From a virus: 35,018 nt of DNA. Numbering within the stretch: the stretch's first letter is position 1; each line of letters begins with the position of its first letter. Made by a program: the position numbers and the translations under genes. A model generated the notes under the pieces. The model saw only the letters and a list, made by a program, of their open reading frames with translations. It was not told the DNA's origin and did not search any database. Location: IMG/VR virus record IMGVR_UViG_3300010885_034847, positions 1 to 35,018 of that record, one strand, 5' to 3'. Of the stretch, positions 5,541 to 11,837 are shown piece after piece.

Positions 5541-5610
5541 GGACAAGGGGAGGGATTGCCCTTGTCCAGCATGGGAGTGGGCCCGGTCGCGGGGTCTCGG
5601 GCTCACTCCC
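5541..5610 (+). promoter_or_regulatory. Two tandem hairpins in the rightward operon leader
   Basis: Hairpin 1 pairs 5541-5549 with 5559-5567 (9 bp, 9-nt loop). Hairpin 2 pairs 5573-5585 with 5598-5610 (13 bp including one G-U, 12-nt loop). They lie about 45 nt downstream of the expected transcription start and 32 nt before the first gene. Neither has a T-run. They could be an antitermination (put-like or nut-like) element, an attenuator or an RNA-stabilising structure. The stretch 5328-5641 holds no gene, only these regulatory elements. Confidence 0.65.
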
Positions 5611-5641
5611 CCACACCACTAGGTCAATGGGAGGCCGGGAT

Positions 5642-5911
5642 ATGTTGAGGACCACAATTCATCTAAGCGACCGGAAAGGACACGTGCTCGTGCATGACCT
5701 CGACGTCGATCTTGAGATTGACGTCCACCAGTCGTGGGCAGAACTGATCAGCGTCGAAATTGATGGCGTAAAGATCCAGCCGACCGTTTATGGCCAACCG
5801 CTTTCCGACCCTTTGCATGACGTGATCTGGCGCCGTTGCAGCGCTGACTTAGAGGTCGGCCGGTTTCAGGATTACATCGACGCCAACCGTCCCGTGCGGA
5901 GGGCGTCATGA
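5642..5911 (+). CDS. Hypothetical protein (89 residues), first of rightward operon
   Basis: The start at 5642 is preferred because GGGAGG lies 7-8 nt upstream; the ATG at 5627 would contain that site. The protein is acidic and mixed alpha/beta in pattern, with no recognised domain. Its stop overlaps the next start (ATGA at 5908-5911). It is expressed from the operator-controlled promoter at 5460, so it is likely an early gene. Confidence 0.65.
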   Translation: MLRTTIHLSDRKGHVLVHDLDVDLEIDVHQSWAELISVEIDGVKIQPTVYGQPLSDPLHDVIWRRCSADLEVGRFQDYIDANRPVRRAS

Positions 5912-6135
5912 TCCAAGCGGTCAACATAATCAAAGCAGTCGATGCGCTCGCTGCGATGGGCAACGTCAAAACGGGCGTGGTCGATTTTAACCGCAAAATT
6001 TGCGCCCTTACCCACGTCAACGACGAAACCGGTTTGTTGCTCGAAAAGGTTTTGATCCGTTGGCAGGCGCTTATGGGCGATATTGAAAAGCTCGACGCCG
6101 CTCTTGTCGATGCGCGCTACGGGGTCAAGCCATGA
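5908..6135 (+). CDS. Hypothetical protein (75 residues)
   Basis: A helical 75-residue protein without recognised domain. It overlaps both neighbours by 4 nt (ATGA), a mark of strongly coupled translation in this operon. Function unknown. Confidence 0.6.
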   Translation: MIQAVNIIKAVDALAAMGNVKTGVVDFNRKICALTHVNDETGLLLEKVLIRWQALMGDIEKLDAALVDARYGVKP

Positions 6136-6383
6136 TCCGGAACGTTCAGCTTTACAAGGCCGGTTACGACGTCGGCCGCGTCAAGGGGCCATGCCCCAAA
6201 TGGTGTCTTACAGATTGGCAGCGCGGATACCGCGACGGCCTGCGCGTGGCGCTCAGCTTCGAAAACATGCCGCCGGTCAAAAAGGCCGTCAGGGAACCAA
6301 AGGTTTCGTTGCTTGACGCGGCCGAAGACAAGGCGATGCGCAAGCTTGTTGATCGGATGCGGCGGGAGGCTCATGCGTCATGA
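6132..6383 (+). CDS. Hypothetical protein (83 residues)
   Basis: This is an 83-residue basic protein with two Cys in a GPCPKWCLTDWQRGYRDGL stretch (about residues 19-37). The pattern is often seen in small phage proteins of unknown role. The ATG at 6132 overlaps the upstream stop, and its own stop overlaps the next start. Function unknown. Confidence 0.6.
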   Translation: MIRNVQLYKAGYDVGRVKGPCPKWCLTDWQRGYRDGLRVALSFENMPPVKKAVREPKVSLLDAAEDKAMRKLVDRMRREAHAS

Positions 6384-6604
6384 GCATTACGCGTTGCGAC
6401 CACTGCGAGCGGTCAATTGATACCGACTTTTGCGAAGAATTTTGCCCGTGTTGCGGCGAGGAATTTGAAACATGGAAAACGGATACGACCACGAAACCGG
6501 AGAAGTCACGCCGACTATCGGTCAGCGCGCCCAAATGGCCCTGCGCGAGAGGAAGCTCGTACATGATTTCGGTGTTCCCCAAGGATTCGGGGGAGACTAC
6601 ATAA
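6380..6604 (+). CDS. Small zinc-ribbon protein
   Basis: This is a 74-residue ORF. Its first 30 residues contain two Cys-x-x-Cys knuckles (CDHC and CPCC), a likely zinc ribbon. The rest is basic and Ser/Lys/Pro-rich and lies in the 133 nt that overlap the erf gene in another frame. The knuckles and ATGA coupling to the upstream gene support the N-terminal half. The C-terminal half may be only tolerated sequence. Confidence 0.6.
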   Translation: MSITRCDHCERSIDTDFCEEFCPCCGEEFETWKTDTTTKPEKSRRLSVSAPKWPCARGSSYMISVFPKDSGETT

Positions 6605-7188
6605 GGTTTATGGAAGCGTTTGCGCGGGCTGAAGCAAATTTTCCGGCTTGGATACAGAACGACGCCAAGGGAGCACACGGCGCCAGCTATGCGACGTTGA
6701 AGAAAATCAACGTCGAGCTTCGAGAGCCGCTGCGCAGCGCTCAGATCGTGCTGTCTCACTCCGCTGACTACCTGATCAGGATCGAGACGGGCACCGGCAA
6801 GGGCTACATTCTGCCCGTGTTTGCAACGCTCATTCATTGGCCATCGGGCGGCTGGCGTCAGTCTCGAATTGATATGCCGGTCGTGCAGTTCAATCCGCAA
6901 GCGGTCGGCAGTGCCTACAGCTACGGGAAGCGCTATGCGACGTTGGCGGCGTGTGGTCTTGCCACCGACGACGAGGACGACGACGGCGAGAAAGGCATGG
7001 GCAACAAGGTCGATGGTGACAGCATCATCGTGGCCAAATGCAAAGAAGAAATCGACAAATGCAAGTCAAATGCTGAGCTTGACGCGTGGTCGCGCAGGAA
7101 CGCGCCGCTGTTGAGGTCAATGGACCCTGCCGACCACGACGCAGTGGTTAAATATGGCAAAGAAAAGCGGGAGGCATGTCAGGCATGA
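6472..7188 (+). CDS. erf: ERF-family single-strand annealing protein
   Basis: This is a 238-residue protein. Residues about 45-165 match the ERF superfamily: an acidic MEAFARAEANFP helix, a YATLKKINVELREPL segment, a beta strand region, and the AVGSAYSYGKRYATLAACGL signature before an acidic DDEDDD tail. ERF proteins form rings that anneal complementary ssDNA. They support phage recombination, circularisation after injection and repair. Circularisation fits a P22-like phage with terminally redundant headful DNA. The C-terminal part is charged and helical. It is the main recombination gene of the rightward operon. Confidence 0.9.
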   Translation: MENGYDHETGEVTPTIGQRAQMALRERKLVHDFGVPQGFGGDYIRFMEAFARAEANFPAWIQNDAKGAHGASYATLKKINVELREPLRSAQIVLSHSADYLIRIETGTGKGYILPVFATLIHWPSGGWRQSRIDMPVVQFNPQAVGSAYSYGKRYATLAACGLATDDEDDDGEKGMGNKVDGDSIIVAKCKEEIDKCKSNAELDAWSRRNAPLLRSMDPADHDAVVKYGKEKREACQA

Positions 7189-7616
7189 TGTGCCCTCACT
7201 GCGGAAAGTCTGATCGCTCCCCGCGTTCGGGGTTAGATCATCGACGGCTGTTCGCAATCATCACTGCCGCGTTCGACAATTGGCCAGAGGATCATCACTT
7301 CAAGCCGAAGGATGCCGAGCATTTACGCAAATGGTTGCTGGTCGAGGCGGGAAGGTTCGACGTCGTGACCGTCGACAAGGGGCCGCTTGATTTGCTCGAA
7401 GCGTTTTCGATTGCGGTACAGGTCGCGCACCGGCTAAACGGGTTTGTGCGTGTCGATCCAGAAGCCGACAAACTGTACGTCGATGTTCCGCATTCGATGG
7501 ACTTTCGACGCATGTCACAACGCGACTTTGCGCCGGTTCGCAAAGCAATTGAACAAATCCTATGTGCTGAGTTGGGAGTGACAGTGCACGCGTTAGAGCG
7601 AGCGGATGCCGCATGA
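7176..7616 (+). CDS. Hypothetical protein with N-terminal Cys knuckle
   Basis: This is a 146-residue protein starting with a CPHC knuckle at residues 6-9. A helical body with a DNWPEDHHFKPKDAEHLRKW stretch follows at about 34-53. It overlaps the erf stop by 13 nt. Proteins of this type travel with ERF or RecT genes in phages and may be accessory recombination factors, but I cannot name the family. Confidence 0.65.
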   Translation: MSGMMCPHCGKSDRSPRSGLDHRRLFAIITAAFDNWPEDHHFKPKDAEHLRKWLLVEAGRFDVVTVDKGPLDLLEAFSIAVQVAHRLNGFVRVDPEADKLYVDVPHSMDFRRMSQRDFAPVRKAIEQILCAELGVTVHALERADAA

Positions 7617-7828
7617 CCAAGAAACAGGACATTATCGACATTATGCAGGACGCACTCGACAAGATGCGCGACGAAGCGGACCGCGCCGAAAAGCTCACCG
7701 CAGAGCAACTGCGCTTGGAACTTGCAAACGGCCTCGCGTTGTTGCGTCGAGTGAGCGCCACGGGCCGCTCGGCTCGCGACTTGGCAACGATGCGGGCGCG
7801 GTGGGCAAAGATATTGCGAGTTGCGTGA
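7613..7828 (+). CDS. Hypothetical helical protein (71 residues)
   Basis: A 71-residue, charged, fully helical protein. It overlaps the upstream stop by 4 nt and shares one base with the HNH start (TGATG). No function recognised. Confidence 0.6.
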   Translation: MTKKQDIIDIMQDALDKMRDEADRAEKLTAEQLRLELANGLALLRRVSATGRSARDLATMRARWAKILRVA

Positions 7829-8184
7829 TGGCCAGGGGCAGCAACACCAAATTCAGAAGGGAGGTTCAGCGTGCTTATCAACGGTATGATGATGTGGGCC
7901 CTTATCTGCCTTGCGGTCGCTGCCAGTATCGTATCCGCAATACTCGCGGCGAGCGATGGATTGCAGACCACCAAATCAGCCTTGGGGCCGGCGGCAAAGA
8001 CGACGCTGAAACCAACGGCTGGCCGTTGTGCGAGCTTTGCGACAACACAAAAACGCACACGGAAGATCGACCCGTTATTGATAAGTGCAGGCGAGTTACA
8101 GACAAGCATTTCGGCGTGAAGCAATCGCGCGGTTGGTACAAGCCGCCCGGCTACAAACACACATGGGGTCGTCGTGATGATTAA
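7828..8184 (+). CDS. HNH endonuclease
   Basis: Starting at the ATG at 7828 (TGATG overlap), this encodes 118 residues. It has the HNH fold signature: zinc Cys pair C29/C32, catalytic D47-H48 in ADHQISLGAGG, N63, second Cys pair C68/C71, and H77. A longer upstream reading from 7606 covers the previous gene in another frame and was not used. HNH nucleases near terminase assist packaging. This one lies in the recombination operon, so a recombination or host-DNA nicking role is more likely. Confidence 0.85.
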   Translation: MARGSNTKFRREVQRAYQRYDDVGPYLPCGRCQYRIRNTRGERWIADHQISLGAGGKDDAETNGWPLCELCDNTKTHTEDRPVIDKCRRVTDKHFGVKQSRGWYKPPGYKHTWGRRDD

Positions 8185-8254
8185 GATCGCAAGCTATTAC
8201 GTGCTCGCCATCGCGGCGGCTGGCTATCTTCTCTATACTCTGTGGGGGCTGTGA
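8177..8254 (+). CDS. Single-span membrane micro-peptide (25 residues)
   Basis: ATG at 8177 and TGA at 8252-8254 enclose 25 codons. Nearly all encode one hydrophobic helix with several Tyr and a Trp-Gly-Leu end. It overlaps the HNH stop and shares one base with the next start (TGATG), fitting the overlap style of this operon. The product is inferred from sequence only. Confidence 0.5.
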   Translation: MIKIASYYVLAIAAAGYLLYTLWGL

Positions 8255-8535
8255 TGGCGTTCTTTCCGCGCATCCTGCAGCAAGCCAATGACGTTGATGA
8301 CGTGCCGGTTACTGTTGGTCGCGTGACCATTGACGACCTTGTGCAAAACGTAAGGTCAGCGAACCAACGCGTCGAGACTTGCATCAAAGATCTAAACAAG
8401 GCTTTCAACGCAGCTTTCGAGGCAAAGTCTATTCTGGCGCAGCACGTCCATGAGCAAGGTTTGGGCGTCACAGTCGTTGTCGAGCCGCATCCCGACGAAC
8501 CGGCCTATATCCACATGAGGTCGGCCGATGAATAG
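8254..8535 (+). CDS. Hypothetical protein (93 residues)
   Basis: Starts at ATG 8254 (TGATG with the upstream stop) after a GGGGG stretch. It is a 93-residue acidic protein with a helical central part (about residues 20-65). No recognised family. The stop overlaps the start of the Xis-like gene by 8 nt. Confidence 0.6.
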   Translation: MAFFPRILQQANDVDDVPVTVGRVTIDDLVQNVRSANQRVETCIKDLNKAFNAAFEAKSILAQHVHEQGLGVTVVVEPHPDEPAYIHMRSADE

Positions 8536-8860
8536 CCTTCGGCTGCTGACATTAGAGGAAGCCGCCGCAAAACTGCGGAAAAGCCCTCGGACCCTCAAGC
8601 GTCGGCCTATCCCCTATATTCGCGAGGGCGGCCGGCGCATGTATCTTGAAGCGGACATCGACAACTATCTTGCGGAGTGCCGCGTATGTCCATCTTCAAG
8701 CGTGACCGCTCGCCGTTCTGGCAATGTGAAGTCGAAGTCGGAGGGCGTCGGTTTGCTCGAAGCACTGGCGAGATCGACAAGCGTAAGGCCCGCGAGTGGG
8801 AACGCAAGTTCCGGGCGGAGCTTGAAGCGCAAGTTGGGAAGCCTCAACGAAAGGAACTGA
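8528..8860 (+). CDS. Excisionase-like DNA-binding protein
   Basis: This is a 110-residue ORF. Residues about 6-52 form a winged-helix/MerR-type HTH_17 domain (LTLEEAAAKLRKSPRTLKRR, then a wing and YLEADIDNYLAE). This is the usual excisionase or AlpA form. It lies immediately upstream of the integrase and overlaps its gene by 175 nt. The residues after about 55 are Ser/Arg-rich and are encoded entirely in the overlap. It probably directs excision with Int, or controls int expression. Confidence 0.7.
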   Translation: MNSLRLLTLEEAAAKLRKSPRTLKRRPIPYIREGGRRMYLEADIDNYLAECRVCPSSSVTARRSGNVKSKSEGVGLLEALARSTSVRPASGNASSGRSLKRKLGSLNERN

Positions 8861-9720
8861 CCCTTGACCAAGCGTGTGCGCGATGGTGGCTTGAGCACGG
8901 CCAAAAGCTCGAAAGCGCCAAAGGCGAAGCTCGAAACCTCAAGCGAATTGTTGGATCGCTTGGAACAACAATTAATCTCAGCGATGTCACGAACGAGAAT
9001 GTTGCGTTGGTCGTTGACGGTATTGAACGAGAAGGGAATGGCCCGGCATCTGTTAACCGATGCCTTGCAACATTCCGGCGAGTGCTTAGGCGCGCTGGCC
9101 GCGTGTGGGGCCTTCATGTCAACCAAATCAATTGGCCGGACCATTTCAGGAAAGAGCCCAAAGGCCGCACGCGCTGGCTCACGGCGGCAGAAGTCGAACG
9201 GCTCTTGGCAGAGTGTCCCGAGCCGATCCGCGTTGCCGTCGTCTGGTCGATCCTCACGGGGTGCCGCAAGTCGGAAACGTGGCGCATCAAATGGGCCGAC
9301 GTCGATTTTGACCGGGGCCAAGTCAAAATCACCAAAGGCAAAACGGGCGCGCGGGTCGTCTGGCTAACGGACGAAACACGCGCGTTGCTGTTGACCTTGC
9401 GGCCGGAAACGCCCAATCCGGCCGCATCTGTTTTTGATGGCACGAACCACCGCAAGTTATTTGAGGCGGCTGTTGAGCGTGCCGGGCTTGAGGATTTCAC
9501 ATGGCACGATATGCGGCATACGTGCGCGAGTTGGCTGCGTCAGAAGGGGGCGCCGCTTGAGATCGTGGCTCGCGTGCTGGGACACGCCAGCATCAAGACC
9601 ACCGAGCGTTACGCCCACGTAGCAGACGAGGAAGTGACACAGGCCCTAGGCAAGCTGCCGAGCTTGAGCGTTCAACCAGAAGCGGGCAACGTGGTGCCGC
9701 TGAGGCGGAGGAAGAAATGA
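8686..9720 (+). CDS. int: Tyrosine recombinase (phage integrase)
   Basis: From ATG 8686 (GGAG 8 nt upstream; GTG at 8677 possible) this encodes 344 residues. An N-terminal arm-binding-like region (1-55) and a SAM-like core-binding domain (about 58-150) precede the catalytic domain. All catalytic residues are present: R194 in TGCRKSE, K219, H274 and R277 in HDMRH, H300 in LGHAS, and nucleophile Y309 in TERYAHV. It catalyses site-specific integration and excision. The candidate attP lies 392 bp past its stop. Full length for a phage integrase. Confidence 0.95.
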   Translation: MSIFKRDRSPFWQCEVEVGGRRFARSTGEIDKRKAREWERKFRAELEAQVGKPQRKELTLDQACARWWLEHGQKLESAKGEARNLKRIVGSLGTTINLSDVTNENVALVVDGIEREGNGPASVNRCLATFRRVLRRAGRVWGLHVNQINWPDHFRKEPKGRTRWLTAAEVERLLAECPEPIRVAVVWSILTGCRKSETWRIKWADVDFDRGQVKITKGKTGARVVWLTDETRALLLTLRPETPNPAASVFDGTNHRKLFEAAVERAGLEDFTWHDMRHTCASWLRQKGAPLEIVARVLGHASIKTTERYAHVADEEVTQALGKLPSLSVQPEAGNVVPLRRRKK

Positions 9721-10082
9721 GCTGCATGTGGTGTGTGCACTTTAATCGGCCGTACAGCGAAACCGATCGAAACAAGTCGCGGCTGGAATATTTGGCGGCA
9801 CCAGGCCAATGCACCCTGTCGCCAGAGTGGAAAGAGGTTTCGGGCCGCCACTATTGCGGGCAGTGGATGACGAAAGCCGACAACATATATGGCGACACAG
9901 CTTTAGCGCATTGGTATCTGAACATAGACGCCAGCGGAAAAATGATCGAACAGCAGCGCGCAGAGATCAAGCGGCTCAAGGAAGTCAACAGGAAACTGAA
10001 AGAAAAGCTCCGCGATAAAAATCACGCGCCCTTGGGCCGTTCTACCAGCACTGAGCACCAGCACAACGAAGACGACCATTGA
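9717..10082 (+). CDS. Cys-rich protein with C-terminal coiled coil
   Basis: This is a 121-residue protein overlapping the int stop by 4 nt. The N-terminal part has four spaced Cys (C3, C6, C32, C47) that may bind zinc, with Trp and His nearby. Residues about 74-100 are a basic coiled coil, and the C-terminus is His/Glu/Asp-rich. Last gene of the rightward operon before the attP region. Function unknown; a role in nucleoprotein assembly at att is conceivable. Confidence 0.6.
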   Translation: MSCMWCVHFNRPYSETDRNKSRLEYLAAPGQCTLSPEWKEVSGRHYCGQWMTKADNIYGDTALAHWYLNIDASGKMIEQQRAEIKRLKEVNRKLKEKLRDKNHAPLGRSTSTEHQHNEDDH

Positions 10083-10111
10083 ATCTAAACAATATTTCTT
10101 GAATGCATTCT

Positions 10112-10151
10112 TGATTAAAAGTCACGTGCTCTACCGCTGAGCTACCGGCCC
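10112..10151 (-). other. Candidate attP core: 5' half of tRNA-Lys(TTT)
   Basis: Read on the minus strand from 10151 there are 40 nt of canonical tRNA: a 7-nt 5' acceptor strand, D-stem GCTC/GAGC with a GG loop, the 5' anticodon strand CGTGA, the loop CTTTTAA with anticodon TTT, and the first three bases of the 3' strand. The match then stops; position 42 mispairs and no T-arm follows. With int 392 bp away, this is best read as the identity block where the phage recombines with a chromosomal tRNA-Lys gene. The surrounding region 10083-10404 has no gene. Confidence 0.75.
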
Positions 10152-10167
10152 ACGGCCCCGTGAATAC

Positions 10168-10380
10168 GGGGGTTTGGCTGGGAAGTCCAGCAGGAACGAC
10201 CGGACAAACGAAGACAGAACGAGTCACGAACCTATCCAGTCAAGCACCAGCACAAAACCCCAGCACTGGCAGACCCCCTGCTCCCAAAGCACATTGGCGT
10301 CCGTGAATGCCGGGGTTTCTGCCACCCGCCCCGGCTCGGGCTGGACAGGTCAACCCACGATGGAAGGTGCACCGGGGTTT
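10168..10380. repeat. Four GGGGTTT-type repeats beside attP
   Basis: Copies of GGGGTTT lie at 10169-10175, 10312-10318 and 10374-10380, and an inverted copy (AAACCCC) at 10255-10261. Two are preceded by CGTGAATRC (10159 and 10301). All are on one side of the tRNA fragment, as expected for integrase arm-type sites. Confidence 0.5.
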
Positions 10381-10389
10381 CGACTGGGC

Positions 10390-10410
10390 AGATAGGCACT
10401 TCTCCTATCT
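10390..10410. other. 7-bp inverted repeat at the dpdA 3' end
   Basis: AGATAGG (10390-10396) and CCTATCT (10404-10410) form a hairpin with a 7-nt loop overlapping the dpdA stop codon. No T-run follows on either strand, so it is not a standard terminator. It could stabilise the 3' end of the transcript or be an att-region protein site. Confidence 0.4.
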
Positions 10411-11088
10411 CTGAAACATATCCGGCACGACTTCGCGCTTGCTGTCGCCCCGTCGCCGCTTCTGGCTGTTGACCGCTTTTGCCATGCAATGGGTGCAGCC
10501 GGTCCTTACTCCGTAGTTCTGCGCCACGTTCGTGCTGTCGGCCGACCCGAATGGATAATTGCCGATTTGACCAAGCATCCGCAGACCGTGCAGCCAAGGC
10601 AAGCGAGGGGCACGCTTGTAAAGGTGCTCAAACGCCTGATCCATCCGGCGTAGCCATGTCTCGCTGCCTATCTCCCAATACTCGCCGGCAGACCCTAGGC
10701 ACACAGCGGGCCATTCGTCGGCTAACTCGGAAAGATAATCTAGCGGCTTGTCCAAGTGCCATACGGGCCACGAGAGGTCGCGCGAGAACGGCCAGCGATC
10801 CGTCATCATGCGTTGATCGTCAACACTTCCGCCGATCCGGTCCAGCACTACAGCTCGGTGCGGATGATACAAGCGCGGCTCAAGCCAAGCGTACAGCGCC
10901 GCCTCGTCTAGTACCTTGCCTTTGGTGAAGGCCGTAAACGCGCCATTATCCCACAGCACCGATTGCCCGAATTGCTCGCAGAAGTCCGCATCGCGCGGCT
11001 CCGCAAACGAAACGCAAAAGCTCTGTCCGGTCATCCGGTAGAGTTGCGCCTTGGGCGTGATCGGCGTGCCGTGGTAACAGATCGTCAA
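10405..11088 (-). CDS. dpdA: DpdA-type DNA 7-deazaguanine transglycosylase
   Basis: This is a 227-residue protein related to tRNA-guanine transglycosylases in the compact phage DpdA form. Visible blocks are: an N-terminal HGTP (about 6-9); DNGAFTAF (about 47-54); an acidic VVLDRIGGSVDDQ block (about 80-92) likely holding a catalytic Asp; PVWHLDKP (about 107-114); a HGLRML block (166-171) followed by SADSTNVAQN; and a C-terminal CTHC (197-200). The enzyme would exchange guanine in DNA for preQ0 or a derivative. The TTG start at 11088 overlaps the queD stop; a TTG at 11100 is also possible. Family named from motifs and from its queD neighbour. Confidence 0.8.
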   Translation of the reverse strand: MTICYHGTPITPKAQLYRMTGQSFCVSFAEPRDADFCEQFGQSVLWDNGAFTAFTKGKVLDEAALYAWLEPRLYHPHRAVVLDRIGGSVDDQRMMTDRWPFSRDLSWPVWHLDKPLDYLSELADEWPAVCLGSAGEYWEIGSETWLRRMDQAFEHLYKRAPRLPWLHGLRMLGQIGNYPFGSADSTNVAQNYGVRTGCTHCMAKAVNSQKRRRGDSKREVVPDMFQR

Positions 11089-11432
11089 GCTTCCACCCAA
11101 TAGCGCGGCGTTTCGTAAATGCGGACGGTCGGTGCATAACCTGGCAACGCGGCTTCAATCTGCCGCTTTAACCACATCACAAGCACTTCGGACGTTGGGT
11201 TTTCCAGCCCTTCGATCTCATTCAAAAACCGATGGTCCAACCGATCCACCAGCGGCTGCACCGCCGCGTCGAGTTCGGCGTAGTCGATCACAAAGCCGCG
11301 CTCATCAATGTCGCCGGAGATCGAAACCTCAAGCTTGTAATTGTGCCCGTGCAGCCGCTTACACTTGTGCCCATCGGGCAAGCGCAAAAGCTGGTGAGCT
11401 GCTTCAAATCCGTATGTTGCTGCAATCTTCAA
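11085..11432 (-). CDS. queD: QueD, 6-carboxy-tetrahydropterin synthase
   Basis: This is a 115-residue protein of the PTPS/QueD fold with all key residues: zinc ligands H13, H28 and H30 (the latter two in LHGHNY), catalytic C24 in HKCKRLHGH, D66-H67 in LDHRFLN, and E107 in IYETP. It converts dihydroneopterin triphosphate to 6-carboxy-tetrahydropterin, the first committed step to preQ0. Cys at the HKC position favours QueD over a eukaryote-type PTPS. It starts with TTG at 11432 with GGGAGG 6 nt upstream, and runs directly into dpdA. The pathway partners QueE and QueC are not in the window. Confidence 0.92.
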   Translation of the reverse strand: MKIAATYGFEAAHQLLRLPDGHKCKRLHGHNYKLEVSISGDIDERGFVIDYAELDAAVQPLVDRLDHRFLNEIEGLENPTSEVLVMWLKRQIEAALPGYAPTVRIYETPRYWVEA

Positions 11433-11443
11433 ATGGGGCCTCC

Positions 11444-11647
11444 CTAACTTTTGGTCGCCTCGACCAGCTTGCTGTATATCTCACTCCAATGAGCCGACGT
11501 CTTGTCGCGATCAGACTCAACCATCAACGAACTTTTGTCAGCAAACACGCAATATATGCCATCCTCGTCGATCACAATGGTGGCACCGTCTCGCCAACGC
11601 AATTCGATGCCGGCTTCCGATACGATCGTCGTGTCGGGCTTTCTCAC
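11444..11647 (-). CDS. Hypothetical protein (67 residues)
   Basis: This is a 67-residue protein with a GTG start at 11647 and a beta-strand-like pattern in its first 40 residues, then a helical end. It lies 11 nt upstream of queD and is probably co-transcribed with it. No recognised family. A role in the DNA modification module is possible only by association. Confidence 0.55.
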   Translation of the reverse strand: MRKPDTTIVSEAGIELRWRDGATIVIDEDGIYCVFADKSSLMVESDRDKTSAHWSEIYSKLVEATKS

Positions 11648-11658
11648 GGCAGTGATCC

Positions 11659-11826
11659 CTAATCGTTCTCAATGAACCAATACACGTCGGCTTGCTCGTC
11701 TAACTCAAAGCAATGCTTAAACCGTTCAAAGAATGCCCGTAGGTGATCGTGCTTCATCAACTGGTGCTTAGACAGTCCGCGACGGTTGCCTCGCGTCACC
11801 CATTGAATTACGACGGTCTGCGCCAC
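11659..11826 (-). CDS. Hypothetical protein (55 residues)
   Basis: This 55-codon ORF has a GTG start at 11826 preceded by a strong AAGGAGG site 6 nt upstream. It is rich in His, Phe and Arg with an acidic end. It lies 11 nt from the next ORF in the same direction. No family recognised. The strong ribosome-binding site and tight packing make it a likely real gene. Confidence 0.6.
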   Translation of the reverse strand: MAQTVVIQWVTRGNRRGLSKHQLMKHDHLRAFFERFKHCFELDEQADVYWFIEND

Positions 11827-11837
11827 GACTGCCCTCC

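Noticed and set aside
7606-7827. N-terminal extension of the HNH gene
   Set aside because: This part is out-of-frame reading of the upstream 71-residue gene; the ATG at 7828 has proper TGATG coupling.
10112-10151. Complete tRNA gene
   Set aside because: Only the 5' half through the anticodon loop matches; no T-arm or 3' acceptor strand follows, so it is a fragment.
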